Positions 1 to 13,066 of a DNA stretch of 64,000 nucleotides are shown here, piece by piece. The notes beneath the pieces were generated by a model. That model saw nothing but the letters and a program-made list of their open reading frames with translations, searched no databases and was not told the origin of the DNA. The first letter of the stretch is position 1, and every line of letters begins with the position of its first letter. A program made the translations under genes and the position numbers. This DNA is from Megamerina dolium. Lineage: Eukaryota > Arthropoda > Insecta > Diptera > Megamerinidae. The stretch spans positions 10,867,277 through 10,931,276 of the forward strand of contig OY978526.1 in the NCBI GenBank assembly GCA_963854835.1, in the 5' to 3' direction.

Positions 1-645
1 GAGCTCTTGCAACACTATTTGAATAATTATGCTACTGCTTATGCACCACCATATGCGCCAACTGGTTACCCTGCACCAGTAGGCTATGGCTATATGCCAA
101 CTGGACCATCAGCACCAGGAACAGCACCATTATATCCAGCAAATCCGTATGTGGTACAGACAGGATATGAGGGCTACTTATTGCCGTCGGCACCCTCAGC
201 TCCAGCTGCGACCACCGGCATCACCACCGCTAGCGGCAACACTTCTCCCATCAGTACGTTACTGGCGCTTCTCAATCCCATTACATTGCTGTCGAACCTG
301 TTTCCTGCATTTGCTAATTTATCGATCTTTCGTGTTTTTGCCGCCCTAATCTCAATCATTGGAATGGTCTTTTTTGGCGGTGCCATCACTTCGGCCATTT
401 GTAGTCTAACGCCACTTTGTGATATTATATATCGACCGTTTACATTGTTACGGCATCCGACATCGGTACGACATATGGGAAATATGATTGCCGAAGGTGT
501 TACGCCCGAACGCATACGACGTGCAACCGAATTTGTTCACAATGCGATACGTAAATATCAAGCATTGCAAGAATTCTTAGACAATGAGAGTGTGGAAGAA
601 GATCAGGAGCAGGATCTCGAACCGTTCCAGGAGATAATTGAGTGA
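1..645 (+). CDS. 3' end of an unrecognised Pro/Tyr-rich membrane protein gene (partial)
   Basis: The frame is open from the left edge to a TGA at 643-645, so this is a terminal exon or the 3' part of one; no start codon can be assigned. The first ~70 residues are a low-complexity run rich in Pro, Tyr, Ala and Gly (repeats such as YAPPYAPTGYPAP). A Thr/Ser/Ala linker follows, then a strongly hydrophobic stretch at about residues 85-135 that would give one or two membrane segments and contains two Cys. The last ~75 residues are charged and helical, ending in an acidic tail (EEDQEQDLEP). Codon use is balanced compared with the AT-rich flank, which supports real coding. I do not recognise the family. 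A peroxisomal or endosomal PxY-type adaptor would be a guess only. No AATAAA lies immediately downstream. Confidence 0.6.
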   Translation, partial: ELLQHYLNNYATAYAPPYAPTGYPAPVGYGYMPTGPSAPGTAPLYPANPYVVQTGYEGYLLPSAPSAPAATTGITTASGNTSPISTLLALLNPITLLSNLFPAFANLSIFRVFAALISIIGMVFFGGAITSAICSLTPLCDIIYRPFTLLRHPTSVRHMGNMIAEGVTPERIRRATEFVHNAIRKYQALQEFLDNESVEEDQEQDLEPFQEIIE

Positions 646-920
646 TGTAATTTAGTTAGTTTTATTATTATTTGTATTTAATTTGTTTTCCACCATATCC
701 ACCGAATATGAAATTTGTACTTGAGTAGAAAATGATATTTTTATATAAAAATATACTATGAATATGTGAATTTTCTTTTTCGTTCTTGCGTTTAATTGGG
801 AATCAATTTTCGAGATGAAAATGACAAATTTGTGGTAAGTTCAACATTCAGAGAAGTTTAGGTTTAGATTAGGCAAGGTTGTAGTGCGTTTGTAATATTT
901 GCAAAACTCTTGTATTGATT
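646..920. other. AT-rich 3' flank
   Basis: Presumed 3' UTR and spacer of the first gene. No repeat or gene is recognised before the poly-T that marks the LINE tail. Confidence 0.4.
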
Positions 921-2590
921 TTTTTTTTTTTTTTTAGCTTATTTTTTTTTTATTGAATCTTTCTTAAATACAAGAAACTAACAATAAGTATTAAAATCTT
1001 ACAAACTAAATAAAACTATGTGATATCCCCTACGTTCCATCACAATTTGGTGAGTCGCGAGATGTAGCAATTTTACAGCATATTCAGTGTGTCTTTTCTT
1101 TTTAATCGACGATGCCCCTTGCTCAGCAACAATTGCCTAGCAAGGGGATTCGGATGATTGTGTAATTTTTGAATGTAGCTTCTGCAGGACATTGCAACTT
1201 CCTCAGAAATTGTGGATACATTTAAATCTCGATGGATGTTAACGTTCCTCATATACCAAGGCGCGTTTACAATAATTCGCAGACACTTGGATTGTATTCG
1301 CTGCAATTTTTCGATATTAGAGGGAGATGCGGTGCCCCAAAACTGAATACCATAAGTCCAGATTGGTTTCAGGATTGCTTTATATAATAGCACTTTGTAT
1401 TCAAGATTCAACTTTGATCTTTTGTGTAACAGCCACCATAACTGATTCATTTTAAGCTTGATCTGAGTTTTCTTTGCCTCTATGTGATTTTTCCATGTCA
1501 GCCTTCTGTCGAGGTGAATACCCAAGTACTTTGTTGAGGAACATTGTGGAACTGATTGGCCATTAATTTTAAGTGGGGGACATGTATCTAGCCTTAGCGT
1601 GAAGGTTACATGTACGCTCTTTGATTCATTGACTTTTATACGCCATTTTGCTAGCCAGATTTCGAGAGAATCGACATGAGTCTGCAGGAGTTTAGTAGCT
1701 TCTATGGGGTTAGAGCGAGAGCACAATATTGCCGTATCATCAGCAAAGGTCGATATGAATGTATAGTTATTGTTGGGCATATCTGAAGTGTATAAGAGAT
1801 ACAGTAAGGGACCCAAAACGCTTCCTTGAGGAACGCCAGCGTGAATATCCAATGGATTTGTTGTGTAATCCTTGTGATGTACGAGAAATTGTCTTTTCGT
1901 GAGGTAGCTACTAAGCAATGAGGAGACATTTGCAGGCAGTAATAGTTTGAGTTTGTAAATAAGGCCATCGTGCCATACTTTATCGAAAGCTTGAGTGATA
2001 TCAAGAAAGACAGCTGAGCAATACTTTTTTTCTTCAAAAGTGTTCCTTATCAGAGTTACAATGCGGTGGACTTGTTCTATTGTGCCGTGCTGTTTTCTAA
2101 ATCCAAACTGATGTTGAGGAATCAGTTGGTTGAGATTAATAAATGGAGTTATATTCATGACAAGTAGCTTTTCGAATACTTTAGAAAGTAGAGGCAGGAG
2201 GCTGATAGGTCTGTACGATGCAACTTTTGTAGGGTCTTTTCCTGGTTTTGCTATCATAATAATTTTTGAAGTTTTCCAGCATTTGGGATAGTGTTTAATA
2301 CGAAGGATAGCATTGAAAATGTGCATCAGATGAATTACTGAAGCCGGAGGTAGCTCTTTTATCATTTTACCGGTAATTTTATCTGGACCAGGTGATTTTT
2401 TTGGGTTTAAATCTTTATAAATTGCTTTGAATATGTCCTTTTTTTTAATTTTGAGCGTTATTGAGCAAGGTTGAGAAGTTAATATTGGTAATGAGGACTG
2501 TGAAGTATTGTATTGATGAAATCGATTCATTGTCAGTGGCAATGAACATTTCCAGTTGCAATAAAAAAAATTAATTTCATGACTAACTCA
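920..2590 (-). mobile_element. 5'-truncated jockey-like non-LTR retrotransposon
   Basis: On the minus strand the element carries the reverse-transcriptase half of a LINE ORF2 and ends, beyond the stop at 1073, in a 3' UTR closing with A-rich tracts (poly-T at about 921-955 on +). The endonuclease domain and ORF1 are missing, because the frame meets a stop at 2588-2590 just above the first RT motifs. That is the usual picture of 5' truncation during target-primed integration. I found no clear target-site duplication. Confidence 0.8.
1073..2542 (-). pseudogene. LINE reverse transcriptase (jockey-like ORF2 fragment)
   Basis: About 489 residues are open with no internal stop. RT motifs appear in order: SPGPDKI (N-terminal RT region), ASYRPISLLPLLSKVFEKLL, QFGFRKQHGT, FLDITQAFDKVWHDGL (motif A, catalytic Asp), GVPQGSVLGPLLYLLY (motif B), FADDTAIL (motif C, catalytic Asp pair), and the thumb/C-terminal block KYLGIHLDRRLTWKNHI with WTYGIQFWG. 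The fragment lacks the apurinic endonuclease, so it is listed as a broken gene although the RT core looks intact, which suggests a fairly recent insertion. The first codon of the open frame has no meaning as a start. Jockey/CR1 superfamily assignment rests on motif wording; the exact clade is not certain. Confidence 0.85.
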
Positions 2591-3729
2591 ACCACAAAAC
2601 GACTAAAATAATTACAATAAATTTATGTATTTATACTACTCGTATGGATGCAATAAAATGCTGCAGAACCTTGATGAATCGCCAAGCGGTCATTGGCCAT
2701 ACACTGGTTGATTTCCAGACCGTTTAAATACCTACGTATAGAAAATGCTATTGCTAGATAAGTGCAAAAGCAACCTATGTTGTAAAATTGCTACAATGAG
2801 TTACCTTCTACATACACATTTATCATATACATATAAAGTCAGTAGGACGATACCAACTGATCAACAATTTTAATGCGGTTTCAAATAGTCTCAAAATAAA
2901 TATTCATCTTATTTTTATTTGATCTATGTATATTATAAAATTTGAAGTCTTTGGAAATTCAAACTTTATATTAGACTTGTGATTTATATAAATTTTCAAT
3001 GTGGACCATCACATGGCCACCCTAATAGCAAAAATGAATGTGACGGAACGTGATTAGAAAAAAAAATATAATAATAATAATAATGAAATAAACTCATTGA
3101 AGTAATTTATGAGTTATATGTATTCAAACAAAATAAAAAAATTGCATAACAAGTGTTTGTATTAGAAAAATGAAATGAAAAGGGGGGAAAAAATTGCATG
3201 CAAAAAATTCAATTAGCTACATAACGTCATATGAGATTTTAAGATGATTTCATATAATTTATAAACAAGAAATTTGTTTAATTATTCTAAAATAATATTG
3301 TTTTTTTTTTGCGATTACGTGACATTAGGAGTGTTCTCGTACGCAATAGTTTGTGATAATTGTTACAAACTATCACGTTTTGGCGTTCTCATACCCAAAA
3401 AACTTGCAAAGAAGGAGAAATTGAGAGAGCGAAATGACATTTCATTTTGAGGGGAAGTTGCAAATTGTTACTGGACAAATTTATGCCAGTAAAGACTTGC
3501 AAGTAGGAAAGACAGCTGATTATAAGAAAAATAAACTAACAAGCAAACGAACAATTTCAATTTACTTAGTGGAATATCAGCTGTTCGTGAACTTTGCAGA
3601 TTTTTGCTGGTTTTACGTTCTTGTACTTTTTGGCATATTTTTCTCTTCGAGAGCGAATGCTGTCAAATTCTCAGAAATTTGTTTACTGGATAATTGCTAC
3701 TTGAAAAGTACAAAAACACACCTTATATG
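2591..3729. other. AT-rich spacer, no gene seen
   Basis: No coding signal is recognised. A 98-residue open frame at 3434-3730 (+) has no recognisable domain or codon bias and is not called. Near 3339-3376 there is a short inverted pair around 'atagtttgt...acaaactat', possibly a decayed DNA-transposon end. Confidence 0.35.
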
Positions 3730-3969
3730 AATTATAATTATACTAATGACTTCAAACAATTTATGTATTAGGAAATTCGATCAAATTATTTCAAAAAATC
3801 ATTTGATTTCTTATGCGATTACATTGTGTTCTCTCTCCGATATAATATTAATTATAATTAGACTAATGACTTCAAAAAATTTATGTATATTAAGAAATTC
3901 AATTAAATTATTTCTAAAAATATCAATTTCTATGCGATTACATTATGTTCTCTATGACACAATATTAAT
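3730..3969. repeat. Two-copy tandem duplication, ~120 bp unit
   Basis: The blocks at about 3730-3849 and 3850-3969 align at an offset of 120 bp (shared 'actaatgacttcaaa', 'atgcgattacatt', 'gttctct'), with scattered differences. Intergenic. Confidence 0.6.
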
Positions 3970-4091
3970 AATATTGATAAGCAATTGAATAGTCATATTC
4001 AAGTAAAATGTGACAATGACATTCGGAACAATGACATGTGACATTATTAGTAGTTATATACTCGCTTTGTGAATTTATTAGATATGAAGAA

Positions 4092-4780
<689 letters not shown>

Positions 4781-5173
4781 TAGAGGGTTAAGAGGGTGGG
4801 TGCCGTAGCTCAGTGGTTAGTGTGTTCGCCTTCTGATCTGTAGGTCGTGGTTCAATACCCGGCTGATGCATAACAAATTTAATATCGAAAAGATTTTTCT
4901 TTCGAACGGTACCCACCTGTCGGCAAGCAATTGGCAATTCTTCCGACAGTAACAAATTGAAATGAAAAAGCTTCTAAAAAATAACTCTGTGACAAAGCTC
5001 AAAAAAAGTGATGTCACAAGTGTTCTGCCGTTCGAAACCGTCTAAAATTAGTAGGCCCATTCTAATACTGTCCAAAAATTTAAGACGCACAACAGTAATG
5101 GAAGATAAGCTCGGCCAATGAGCCCCTTGGGGCTTTAAGTGCCACATATTTATTTATTTTTAGAGGGTTAAGA
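4781..5173 (+). mobile_element. tRNA-derived SINE, full length, with 13 bp target-site duplication
   Basis: The body 4794-5160 is bounded by a perfect 13 bp direct repeat TAGAGGGTTAAGA (4781-4793 and 5161-5173). The head reads like a tRNA: a Pol III A box TAGCTCAGTGG at 4806-4816 and a B box GGTTCAATACC at 4849-4859, spaced as in a tRNA gene. A ~290 bp unrelated body follows, ending in an AT-rich tail (atttatttattttt). Short length, internal Pol III promoter, A/T tail and target duplication together define a SINE. Not a functional tRNA: the acceptor stem does not pair and the body continues. Other copies lie at about 5722-6068 (-), 5315-5455 (decayed) and 60766-60931 (3' part). Confidence 0.9.
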
Positions 5174-5314
5174 AATATAGTTAAGTCGCAGTCGAAACGG
5201 TTTTTGAACTGTGCCACTGTGCTATGGTATCAAAATTTAAATGCATATAGTTAGTTATTTGTAGAAAAAAGAATAGTACTTCAAATAATAAAAATTTGAA
5301 AATTGTTTTTGAAA

Positions 5315-5455
5315 ATGCTCTCTGATAAAGCTGTGAAAGAGTGATGTAATAAAATTTCTGTCTTTCAAATGCTCTCGAAATTTAACACACATGACAATAA
5401 CGAAAGAAAAACTCAGCCAAGGTTCTTCAGAGTTTCTAGTAGCATAACAATTAAT
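5315..5455 (+). mobile_element. Decayed 3' fragment of the same SINE family
   Basis: Aligns loosely with the 3' half of SINE 1 (aagct.tgaaagagtgatgt, then the acaataacgaaag.aaaa and ctcagcca blocks). The tRNA-like head is absent and divergence is high, so it is an older insertion. Confidence 0.5.
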
Positions 5456-5721
5456 TATTAATTGTTAATTAATTAATTATTTAATTATTTTTAATTGTTT
5501 TTTCAAATCATCATGCCACATTAGAATATCGTATAAAAAATCACATTGTCTTGTATCACATTGTATCTCATCGTTTCGTATCGCTGTCTACTGATTTCAC
5601 ATCACATTAATGCATATGTGATCACATGTAAATTAGGTATATCCAAAAAATGTCTGATATTTGTATAAAAGGTCTTTGTGAAATTGAGTACAGGCCAAAA
5701 AAAAAAAAAAAAAAAATTTAA

Positions 5722-6068
5722 TTAAACAAACATGTTGCACTTACATACCCTTTGGCCGAGCTTCTCTTCCAGTAATGTCGTGCCTGATAAATTTTGGGCA
5801 ATGCTAGAAAGGGATCTACATTAGTCGGCTTCGAATGGTAGAACCCTTGTGACATCACTTCTGCTTAGCTTTGTCACATAGATCTTTTAGAAGCTATTTC
5901 ATGGTAAATTGTTACTGCTGGAAGGAAGAATTGCCAATTGCTTGCCGACAGGTGGGCACCGTTCGAAAGCAAAATCTTTTCGATAGAAAATTTATGCTTC
6001 AGCCAGGGATTGCACGCACGACCTAGAGATCAGAAGGCCAACGCACTAACCACTAAGCTATGGCACCA
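5722..6068 (-). mobile_element. Second SINE copy, inverted
   Basis: The reverse complement matches SINE 1 along its whole length: A box TAGCTTAGTGG (+ 6050-6060), a damaged B box near 6007-6017, the conserved middle (TTGGCAATTCTTCC, CTTGCCGACAGGTGGG) and the 3' AAGAGAAGCTCGGCCAAAG block near 5753-5771. It lies ~550 bp from SINE 1 in the opposite orientation, so the pair could form an inverted-repeat hairpin if co-transcribed. A possible imperfect A/T-rich target duplication flanks it (5714-5725 and 6079-6092). Confidence 0.85.
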
Positions 6069-7985
6069 GAAACTATTCATTTAAATTAAATCTAAGAAAA
6101 TTGTGTAATATATTGTATGTATATATTTTTAAAAATCATATATTAAACAGTTCTAACAAATGTATACTATATATCATACACTTGTATTATACACACAATA
6201 TATAATTACCGACTGTAGCATATCATTAATTACTTGTGCATATTCATTATCTACATCATGTAGTTCTCCCCCATTCGTATAAAAAAAAAATAACATACAC
6301 AAAACAATCACAAATATGCCCAATGCTTTCTTTGTATTTATAAGTCACACACATACATATGTATGTATGTATGCATAATATTTTCAAGCCCACAATGACT
6401 ATTGACAACGTTATATCAACTGTTGGTATTACAATGTATGTATGTATGTATAATTTTGTGTTTGAACTAGTAAAACTCATTTGGTTTGTTTTTGTTTTTT
6501 TTTTTCTCCATATTTCGTTCTCAAAAGCATTAGTGTACCCACCCTTTACCCTTGTACGATATGAGTCAAAGAAACATAAGCTAGTATTTCTTGTGATTTG
6601 GTGATTTTTTCTTCTAGATTTGTGATTTGGAAATTTTCATCAATATGACGCACTGCGTATACCAAACAGGTTTACAAATCATACTATGTTTATATAAAAG
6701 CCTATATATCAACATAAATAACTATGAATATTATTATATATGGCTTTACTTTATACTTTAACTTCTTATTGTTGTATTAGGATTAAATTTAACCAAACTC
6801 AATTCCATAAGAAGTATAAATTTCGATTCGAAAGTCATGACTTGCAAGTCATGATAGTTCACCTATTTTTTTTTTAGATTTTTTTTTGCTAATACTCGTA
6901 CGATATTACGTACATATGTAGGTACATACTTTCTAAATATGGGGAAGTAGGTATTTAACCACAGAGTTATATGCTTAAATATTAATCAGATTTATTCAAA
7001 AGGCCATGGATGAAGTAATTCTCAACAAATAAGACATATGTATCTTATGCTTACAAGTAACATGTATACATATGTCTACAATATATGTATGTACCTACAA
7101 ATTGTGTAAGTGTAAGTGCAAGTGGGTTTTTCCACTAATAATATATGCCTTGTTCATTTCATTTTACTGTCTTTATGTATTTCTTTACTTTGATATTGTT
7201 TTTGTCTTACTAAACATTAGTCAATTTTTGGCCAATAAATGAAAGTAATTTTATACAAAATCAAAAGCAAAAGCAAAGATTGTATCGAAATATAAAAAAT
7301 AGAATTATACAATACTACCATAATTATCAGTTGAATATAAAATAAGAGAACAATAACAACTCTAGCAAGTTATCGTTTTTTTTTTTTTTGCCATCCATGA
7401 TGTTGTCGCGAAAAATAAAATTCTTCCAGAACATTACCCAGTACGACTACGATCATATATACAGTGAATACTCTTATAAATGCATCTAATGAAGAATGAG
7501 ATGTACAATAGTATTTATAATGTAGTAATTATTGGAAAAATAATTTAAATTGGATGAAGTGTTTTGAAAAAAGTATAATTATTTAGGAAATTATGCTATC
7601 GACAAATTAATTAATTTGCTCGAAATACTTATGATTATATAAAATTTATCATTTCAAATAAGCAATGTTTTTCATTTTTGTCCATCTTATCTTGATATTT
7701 TTTTATAATTCCATTTCACGTTTATTAGTATCCGAAGATTGTAATAACCAGTCCAAAATTTGTATTTGATTTTCCTATTTTCAGCATTAGCGACTTCGAT
7801 ATTTCGGTTATTTTTCTTAAAATAATATTTAAATCCAATATATTGAACAAGAGAAATAAAATATGTTTATTCTATTTTCGTTGGTGCATTTTTTGATTGA
7901 TGAAATCAATATTTTTGAGACGAAAAAATTCTTTGCAATATCTTTAAATTGGTTCCATTGTCGTTAAATTCCAAATAAAGTGCAA
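6069..7985. other. AT-rich intergenic sequence
   Basis: No gene recognised. Contains short (TATG)n/(CATA)n runs (e.g. 6353-6374, 6434-6451) and homopolymer tracts. Confidence 0.4.
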
Positions 7986-8007
7986 CTATGTGCCCATTTT
8001 TATATAG

Positions 8008-8495
8008 TTGAGAGGAATTTTTATTTAAAGGCTATGCAGATTCTATTATATCCAGTAAATGGAGGGACACTCGCCATTATTGTATTTGAAATTCGACAAA
8101 AAGTGAACCTGCGAATTAAGTATCAAGTACTGGAGAACATATTTTCGCTTGAAATTACCAATTGACGACAGTGCAGTGAAAACAATGTCAAATAGAATTC
8201 AAGCATACGAGCTTAGGTGATAATTGGATTTTGCTAAAGATATTTCTTCATGGAATTTTTACTTACAGGCTGTACAGGCTCGGTTATATTCAGTAAATGG
8301 AGGAACAATCTCTCTCTCTATGCCAAATTCAACTAAAAGTGAACCAGCGAATGAAGTACCAAGTACTGGAGAACATATTTTCGCTTGAAATAACCAATTG
8401 ACGACAGTGCAGTGAAAACAATGTCAAACAGAATTCAAGCATAAGGGATTAGGTGATTATTGGATTTTGCTAAAGATATTTCTTGAAGTTTAGTT
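8008..8495. repeat. Two-copy tandem duplication, ~236 bp unit
   Basis: Units at about 8008-8245 and 8246-8490 share near-identical blocks at an offset of 236 bp, such as 'tactggagaacatattttcg', 'ttgacgacagtgcagtgaaa' and 'ttggattttgctaaagata'. Identity is about 90% by eye. Could be a decayed transposon tandem or a satellite seed. No protein function is supported. Confidence 0.75.
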
Positions 8496-11400
8496 CGAAT
8501 TCTGATGGTTTGGGTGTGTTAGACGCCCTCTTTATAAATTGTGTTTCGATACTTAACTATATTTTGAACTCCCTCGGTAATTCTGTTACTCCAACACATT
8601 TTTCCACTAATTTCATAGTGTTAAAAAAGTTGAACATTTGACAAGTAATTAAAAATTTAGAAATTCATGCAATCTATTAAGCTTTTGATCATGAAAATAC
8701 TTAAAAAAACATTTTTTTGGTAAAAATATTTAAAAGACAAACTTATGAGAGTATTTACTGTATTTACTTATGCACACACACATATAAAGTCACAGTTTGT
8801 TGAGAGGCATAAACACCTTCTCGCGCTTTTACACATATTCCAGTCAATCAATTGTTTACATTTTTTATTGCTTTTTTAACAAGTCATTATCTTTTACCCT
8901 CTTTGTTTCTCGCTCTTTCGTTGTCATTGTCTATTATAGTCACCCTCTCTACTCTATCGTGTCAACGTATGTATATATATTTATATTCAACATATTTATT
9001 TAAATATGTAAGATATAATATAACAATATGAGTAAGTGTACATACATATTTATCATTTAAACACAGATGTGTGTTTTCATAAATTGTTGTTGTTTAGGAA
9101 TTTTTGCTTATTCATGATGATTATGACGATTATCATGATTATTGTGGTGTTGACGATGATGATGACGATGACGATGATGATGAATGTGATGTTTGCTAAA
9201 GTGAAATGATCGTTATTCTATTCTTGTGATAATTTTGCAATGTACATACATACATATATGAATGGAGTTCAGTTCATGATTTTGTTGCTGCCAGTTGGTG
9301 GGCACATACATAAATATGTACTTATCAGTTATTGGCATTCTGTAACTTTCCATAAAAATTTATTGTTTAAATGAAAAAAAAGAATATAAGATTAGAAATA
9401 CATAGGTCGATCATGAAAAGTTAAGAAAATTCAATTGACTATGCATAAGAAAATATCTACAAACTCTAAAACAGGTGGTATTTATATTATTAATAGTAAA
9501 AGCCATTAAAAGGGGGGAAAAAAAATTGGAACTAAAAGTCTCATTAGAACAACACAATACAAATACAAAAAACAAACGAAATGAATTCTTAATTTCCCCC
9601 AACCCAACCCAACGTCAGAAAACAATCAATCATTTGACATTACATTCAAAATAAAGTAATACGATTAATAAAGGCAGTTAAACTAATAGCAATTACTAAA
9701 AAAAAAAAAAAAAACAAATACAGTAATAATACAATATAACAATAGTATGAGTTTGTATTATTTAGTTTTTATTGCTATAATTACGGCAATTCGGACATGA
9801 AACATGAAAGTCACAATTAAATTGTAATTTGTACGAAAATGGAGGACATTTCTTTAATGTTAATATTTAATGTTTAATATTAATCGAATATATACTAGTG
9901 CATACATACATATGTTTACATGTAAATTGACATACTAGTTCCAAATTGAATAAATAATTCTGTAATGGCAATACCATCATGTAGGATGGAGATTGAATTA
10001 AAATTTTATCAGAATTATTTTATTCTCTTCAATATCCACGATATTCTCTCACTTATGTGCACTTGCTCTCTCTCTCTCTCTTTTTGTCTCCCATTTTGTT
10101 TGATACTCTTTTTTAATGTTATGCGTTATGTTGTTTATTGCCGGCATAATTATCTAAGTGGTTGTGTTGGATGAAATGGCAAAAATTTTAAAAGAAAAAC
10201 AAGTTTCTATTTTAGGCAACCAAAAAAAAAAAAAAAAAACAAAAAATACGAATAAAAAAAAATTACAATTTATTGTTCAACTACATTTTTTGTGTATACC
10301 TACTTTTATGATGACTCGTATGTATGCGTGTATATTGTTCAGAAGGTAATAAAAATATAATACCTGTGGTAAAAAGAGCCACTCTAAATATGGACATTAG
10401 TATTAAGAAGAGTTCGAGAATATACTATATTAAATGTCAGAGTATTCAATAAATTATTATAGAACAGTAGAATATCAGAGTATTTGCATTGATTTAGTTT
10501 TATCCTTCAATTTTCGTCTGAATCAGATTTGGAAATAGGAAAATTAAAAGACAAAAAATCAAAATTTGTTGAATATGATGGATTGCTGTCACAATTCGAA
10601 ATTCAACTCGAACATTTTCATTATTGTATTGACTTGATGGTCATTTAACGTTCAACGTTTTGGGTTAAATTTCTAATTTTGGAAATATTTTTTGTTCAAG
10701 ATGATTGTTATATGATTTGGGATTTTCGTCATACTGAAATTTAGCGTAAAACATCGAAATTCGGCAGAAATATTTTTTCTTATTTTGTAAAGCTCGACAT
10801 TTTTAAGCTTCGTATTTCAAAGAATAGATTTGAAAGGGCTTTAAGCTAAATATTCGAGACTTAAAAAATTCTGCGATATACTTCTGTATCAGGACAGAAA
10901 ATTTTAAGTATGATTGTTTGAAAATTGAATTATATCAATTTTTCCGTTTCATTTCTTAACATGCCAATCAAATATGCTTATTTTGGATAGCTGTCTCTTA
11001 CTCTCTTGGAGATTCCAAGTTCGTTTTTCGTTAATTAAAAAAAATCGTTTGTAATTGGATTTTAATCTGACTGAATTCCTCAATATGTTGGTATGATTAA
11101 GTTAGTTTTATGAAAAATAATAATTGATTTATAAAATGATGAAATTTTTTAATATTCCCAATGAATTAGTTGTATTGTGAACCCCACTTTACCCTTAAAG
11201 TTAGGTTTAAGTTAGTGTTATTAAAAATAGTAGTTTGTTTTTAAAATGATAAAATTTCGAATCCAATGTGGTTTAAATACTATTTAGCTGAATACTGGTT
11301 GTGAGAGACTTTTTGAAATTTAGTTGCATTACTAATACTTCATTTAAGTCGGTCTCATCGAAATTAAATAAGTACTATGATAGTTGTGGTGATGTATTTG

Positions 11401-12880
11401 GTATCGATTTCATCTTAAAGATTGCTTTTGTTTCATACTCTTTGGATTTGATCTTTGCTATTATAGCATTCATAGTCAATTTATATAGAACTATGATTGA
11501 CTAGAACTTAATTAATTAAATTTTGAATAGAAATATGAGAGTTAATAGAAATTTCATGCGTTCCTTAACTTTTGTTCAGTTATTTTTCCACTGCAAACAG
11601 TAAATATGATTATCACAGTCGAGTGTGACATTTTGTTTCATATGAATCTTTACACTTATCTTCACTAAACTTATTAAGGATTTACAAAATCAACAATTTA
11701 AAAAGATTATCGCAGTCAAGCGTGTTCTTTTGTTTTCAATTAATGTTTACACTTATCATCGTTAAACTTATCAAGGTTCAACTATACATGTTTAATTTTA
11801 CTATTTTATTTGGACATATTTAATTACAAAATTTTCCATTCAACTGTAAATTTGTATTTACGGTAGAATTCCATTTGATAACCACTTGATGATGAAATTT
11901 TCTACAGGGATAGTTTTTAAACGAATATTATACAAATACTTATATGTGTATATACATACACATATTCATTCAAGTCTACATATATACATTTTGACCAACA
12001 TTAGTAAGTATATAGAGAATATACTAACATAATTACATAGATACTTCATAGAAATACTATGTAAATTGTAGTACAGTCCCACAACCGGCATATGAAAGAG
12101 ACATTCAAATTTGAATGAATGGAATTAAAGTTTTTTATATACATAGTATATCTATAATATATACATTTTTCATAATTATAAAATATAAAATAGTTGCAAT
12201 GTATGTATCCAATAAAAAACATAATTACACATTATTCATTTAATAATCAAAATTCTAGAAAAGATCTACATACACACATTTTTATTAATAAATAAATAAA
12301 ATATTATAAAGTGCAATATAAAAGGTGCTTTAGTAACAAGATAATATAATAAATTTATTTATAACAATATGTATGCTCAAAACAATCTTAATAGCAATAA
12401 CAACTTAATCTTATCTCAAGTGAGAGTGCTGTCATCATTTTATATTTGTTGAATTGGTATTATTAGATAGTACCTAAAATTTCTGTTATATACGCTATGT
12501 ACCTCTATAAAAATAAGATAGAAAATAAAGCTATGTTTTAAATAAAACTTCATATGAAAATATGCCAATCTAACCATTTATATACACAGTAAACTCATTT
12601 CACCTTTTACATAACCATTGATGGAATGGGAGAAAAAAAAAACACTAAAAACAATTGCCAAAAAATTGGGAGTATTAAAAAAGTTTCTAGTTTTTTTTTT
12701 TAGTAAATTTTAAAATACATGTGAAAAAAAAAATATAATGGCTAAACGCCAAGCATACATTAAAGAAGAAAAAACACTGGGTAAAAAAAAATAAAAAAAA
12801 AAGAAGTTTTTTTATTGCTCTTAGTTACTACTGTGAGAATAATTCAAATGAGAAGTAAAATAATTTTATAATTCCATGCG
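8496..12880. other. AT-rich intergenic sequence with simple repeats
   Basis: No gene is recognised over ~4.4 kb. Includes a GAT/GAC-rich run (about 9115-9190), a CT run (10068-10081), poly-A tracts, and a weak two-copy repeat at 11608-11680 and 11705-11778 (offset 97; shared 'gattatc.cagtc', 'tttacacttatc'). Confidence 0.4.
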
Positions 12881-13066
12881 TTAACTGGTTTTCCAATATT
12901 TGATCTCCATTGGAGGCTTGTCCATACTCTTCGGCGGCATCCACAATTGGGCACCGAATATCCAATATACCGAATATTTGATGAAATAGATTATAATTTC
13001 GTAAAAAAAAACCGTTAAATTTAACTTTTTAAAAATATTTGATTTTTTTTTTTGTTGTAGTTTCAT
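12881..13066 (-). CDS. Possible small membrane protein or terminal exon, unrecognised
   Basis: A short minus-strand frame whose last ~30 residues have non-random codon use against the AT-rich background: an aromatic/hydrophobic membrane-like stretch (FFYEIIIYFIKYSVYWIF), then GAQLWMPPKSMDKPPMEIK and a short basic end. A start at about 13063 would give ~61 residues with a basic N terminus and one membrane segment. It could also be the 3' exon of a spliced gene. Only the C-terminal part looks convincing; the upstream part is poly-A/T rich. I do not recognise the family. Confidence 0.3.
   Translation of the reverse strand: MKLQQKKKSNIFKKLNLTVFFYEIIIYFIKYSVYWIFGAQLWMPPKSMDKPPMEIKYWKTS

Noticed and set aside
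4800..4872. A functional tRNA gene
   Set aside because: A and B boxes are good, but the acceptor stem does not pair and the sequence continues into a SINE body with target duplications.
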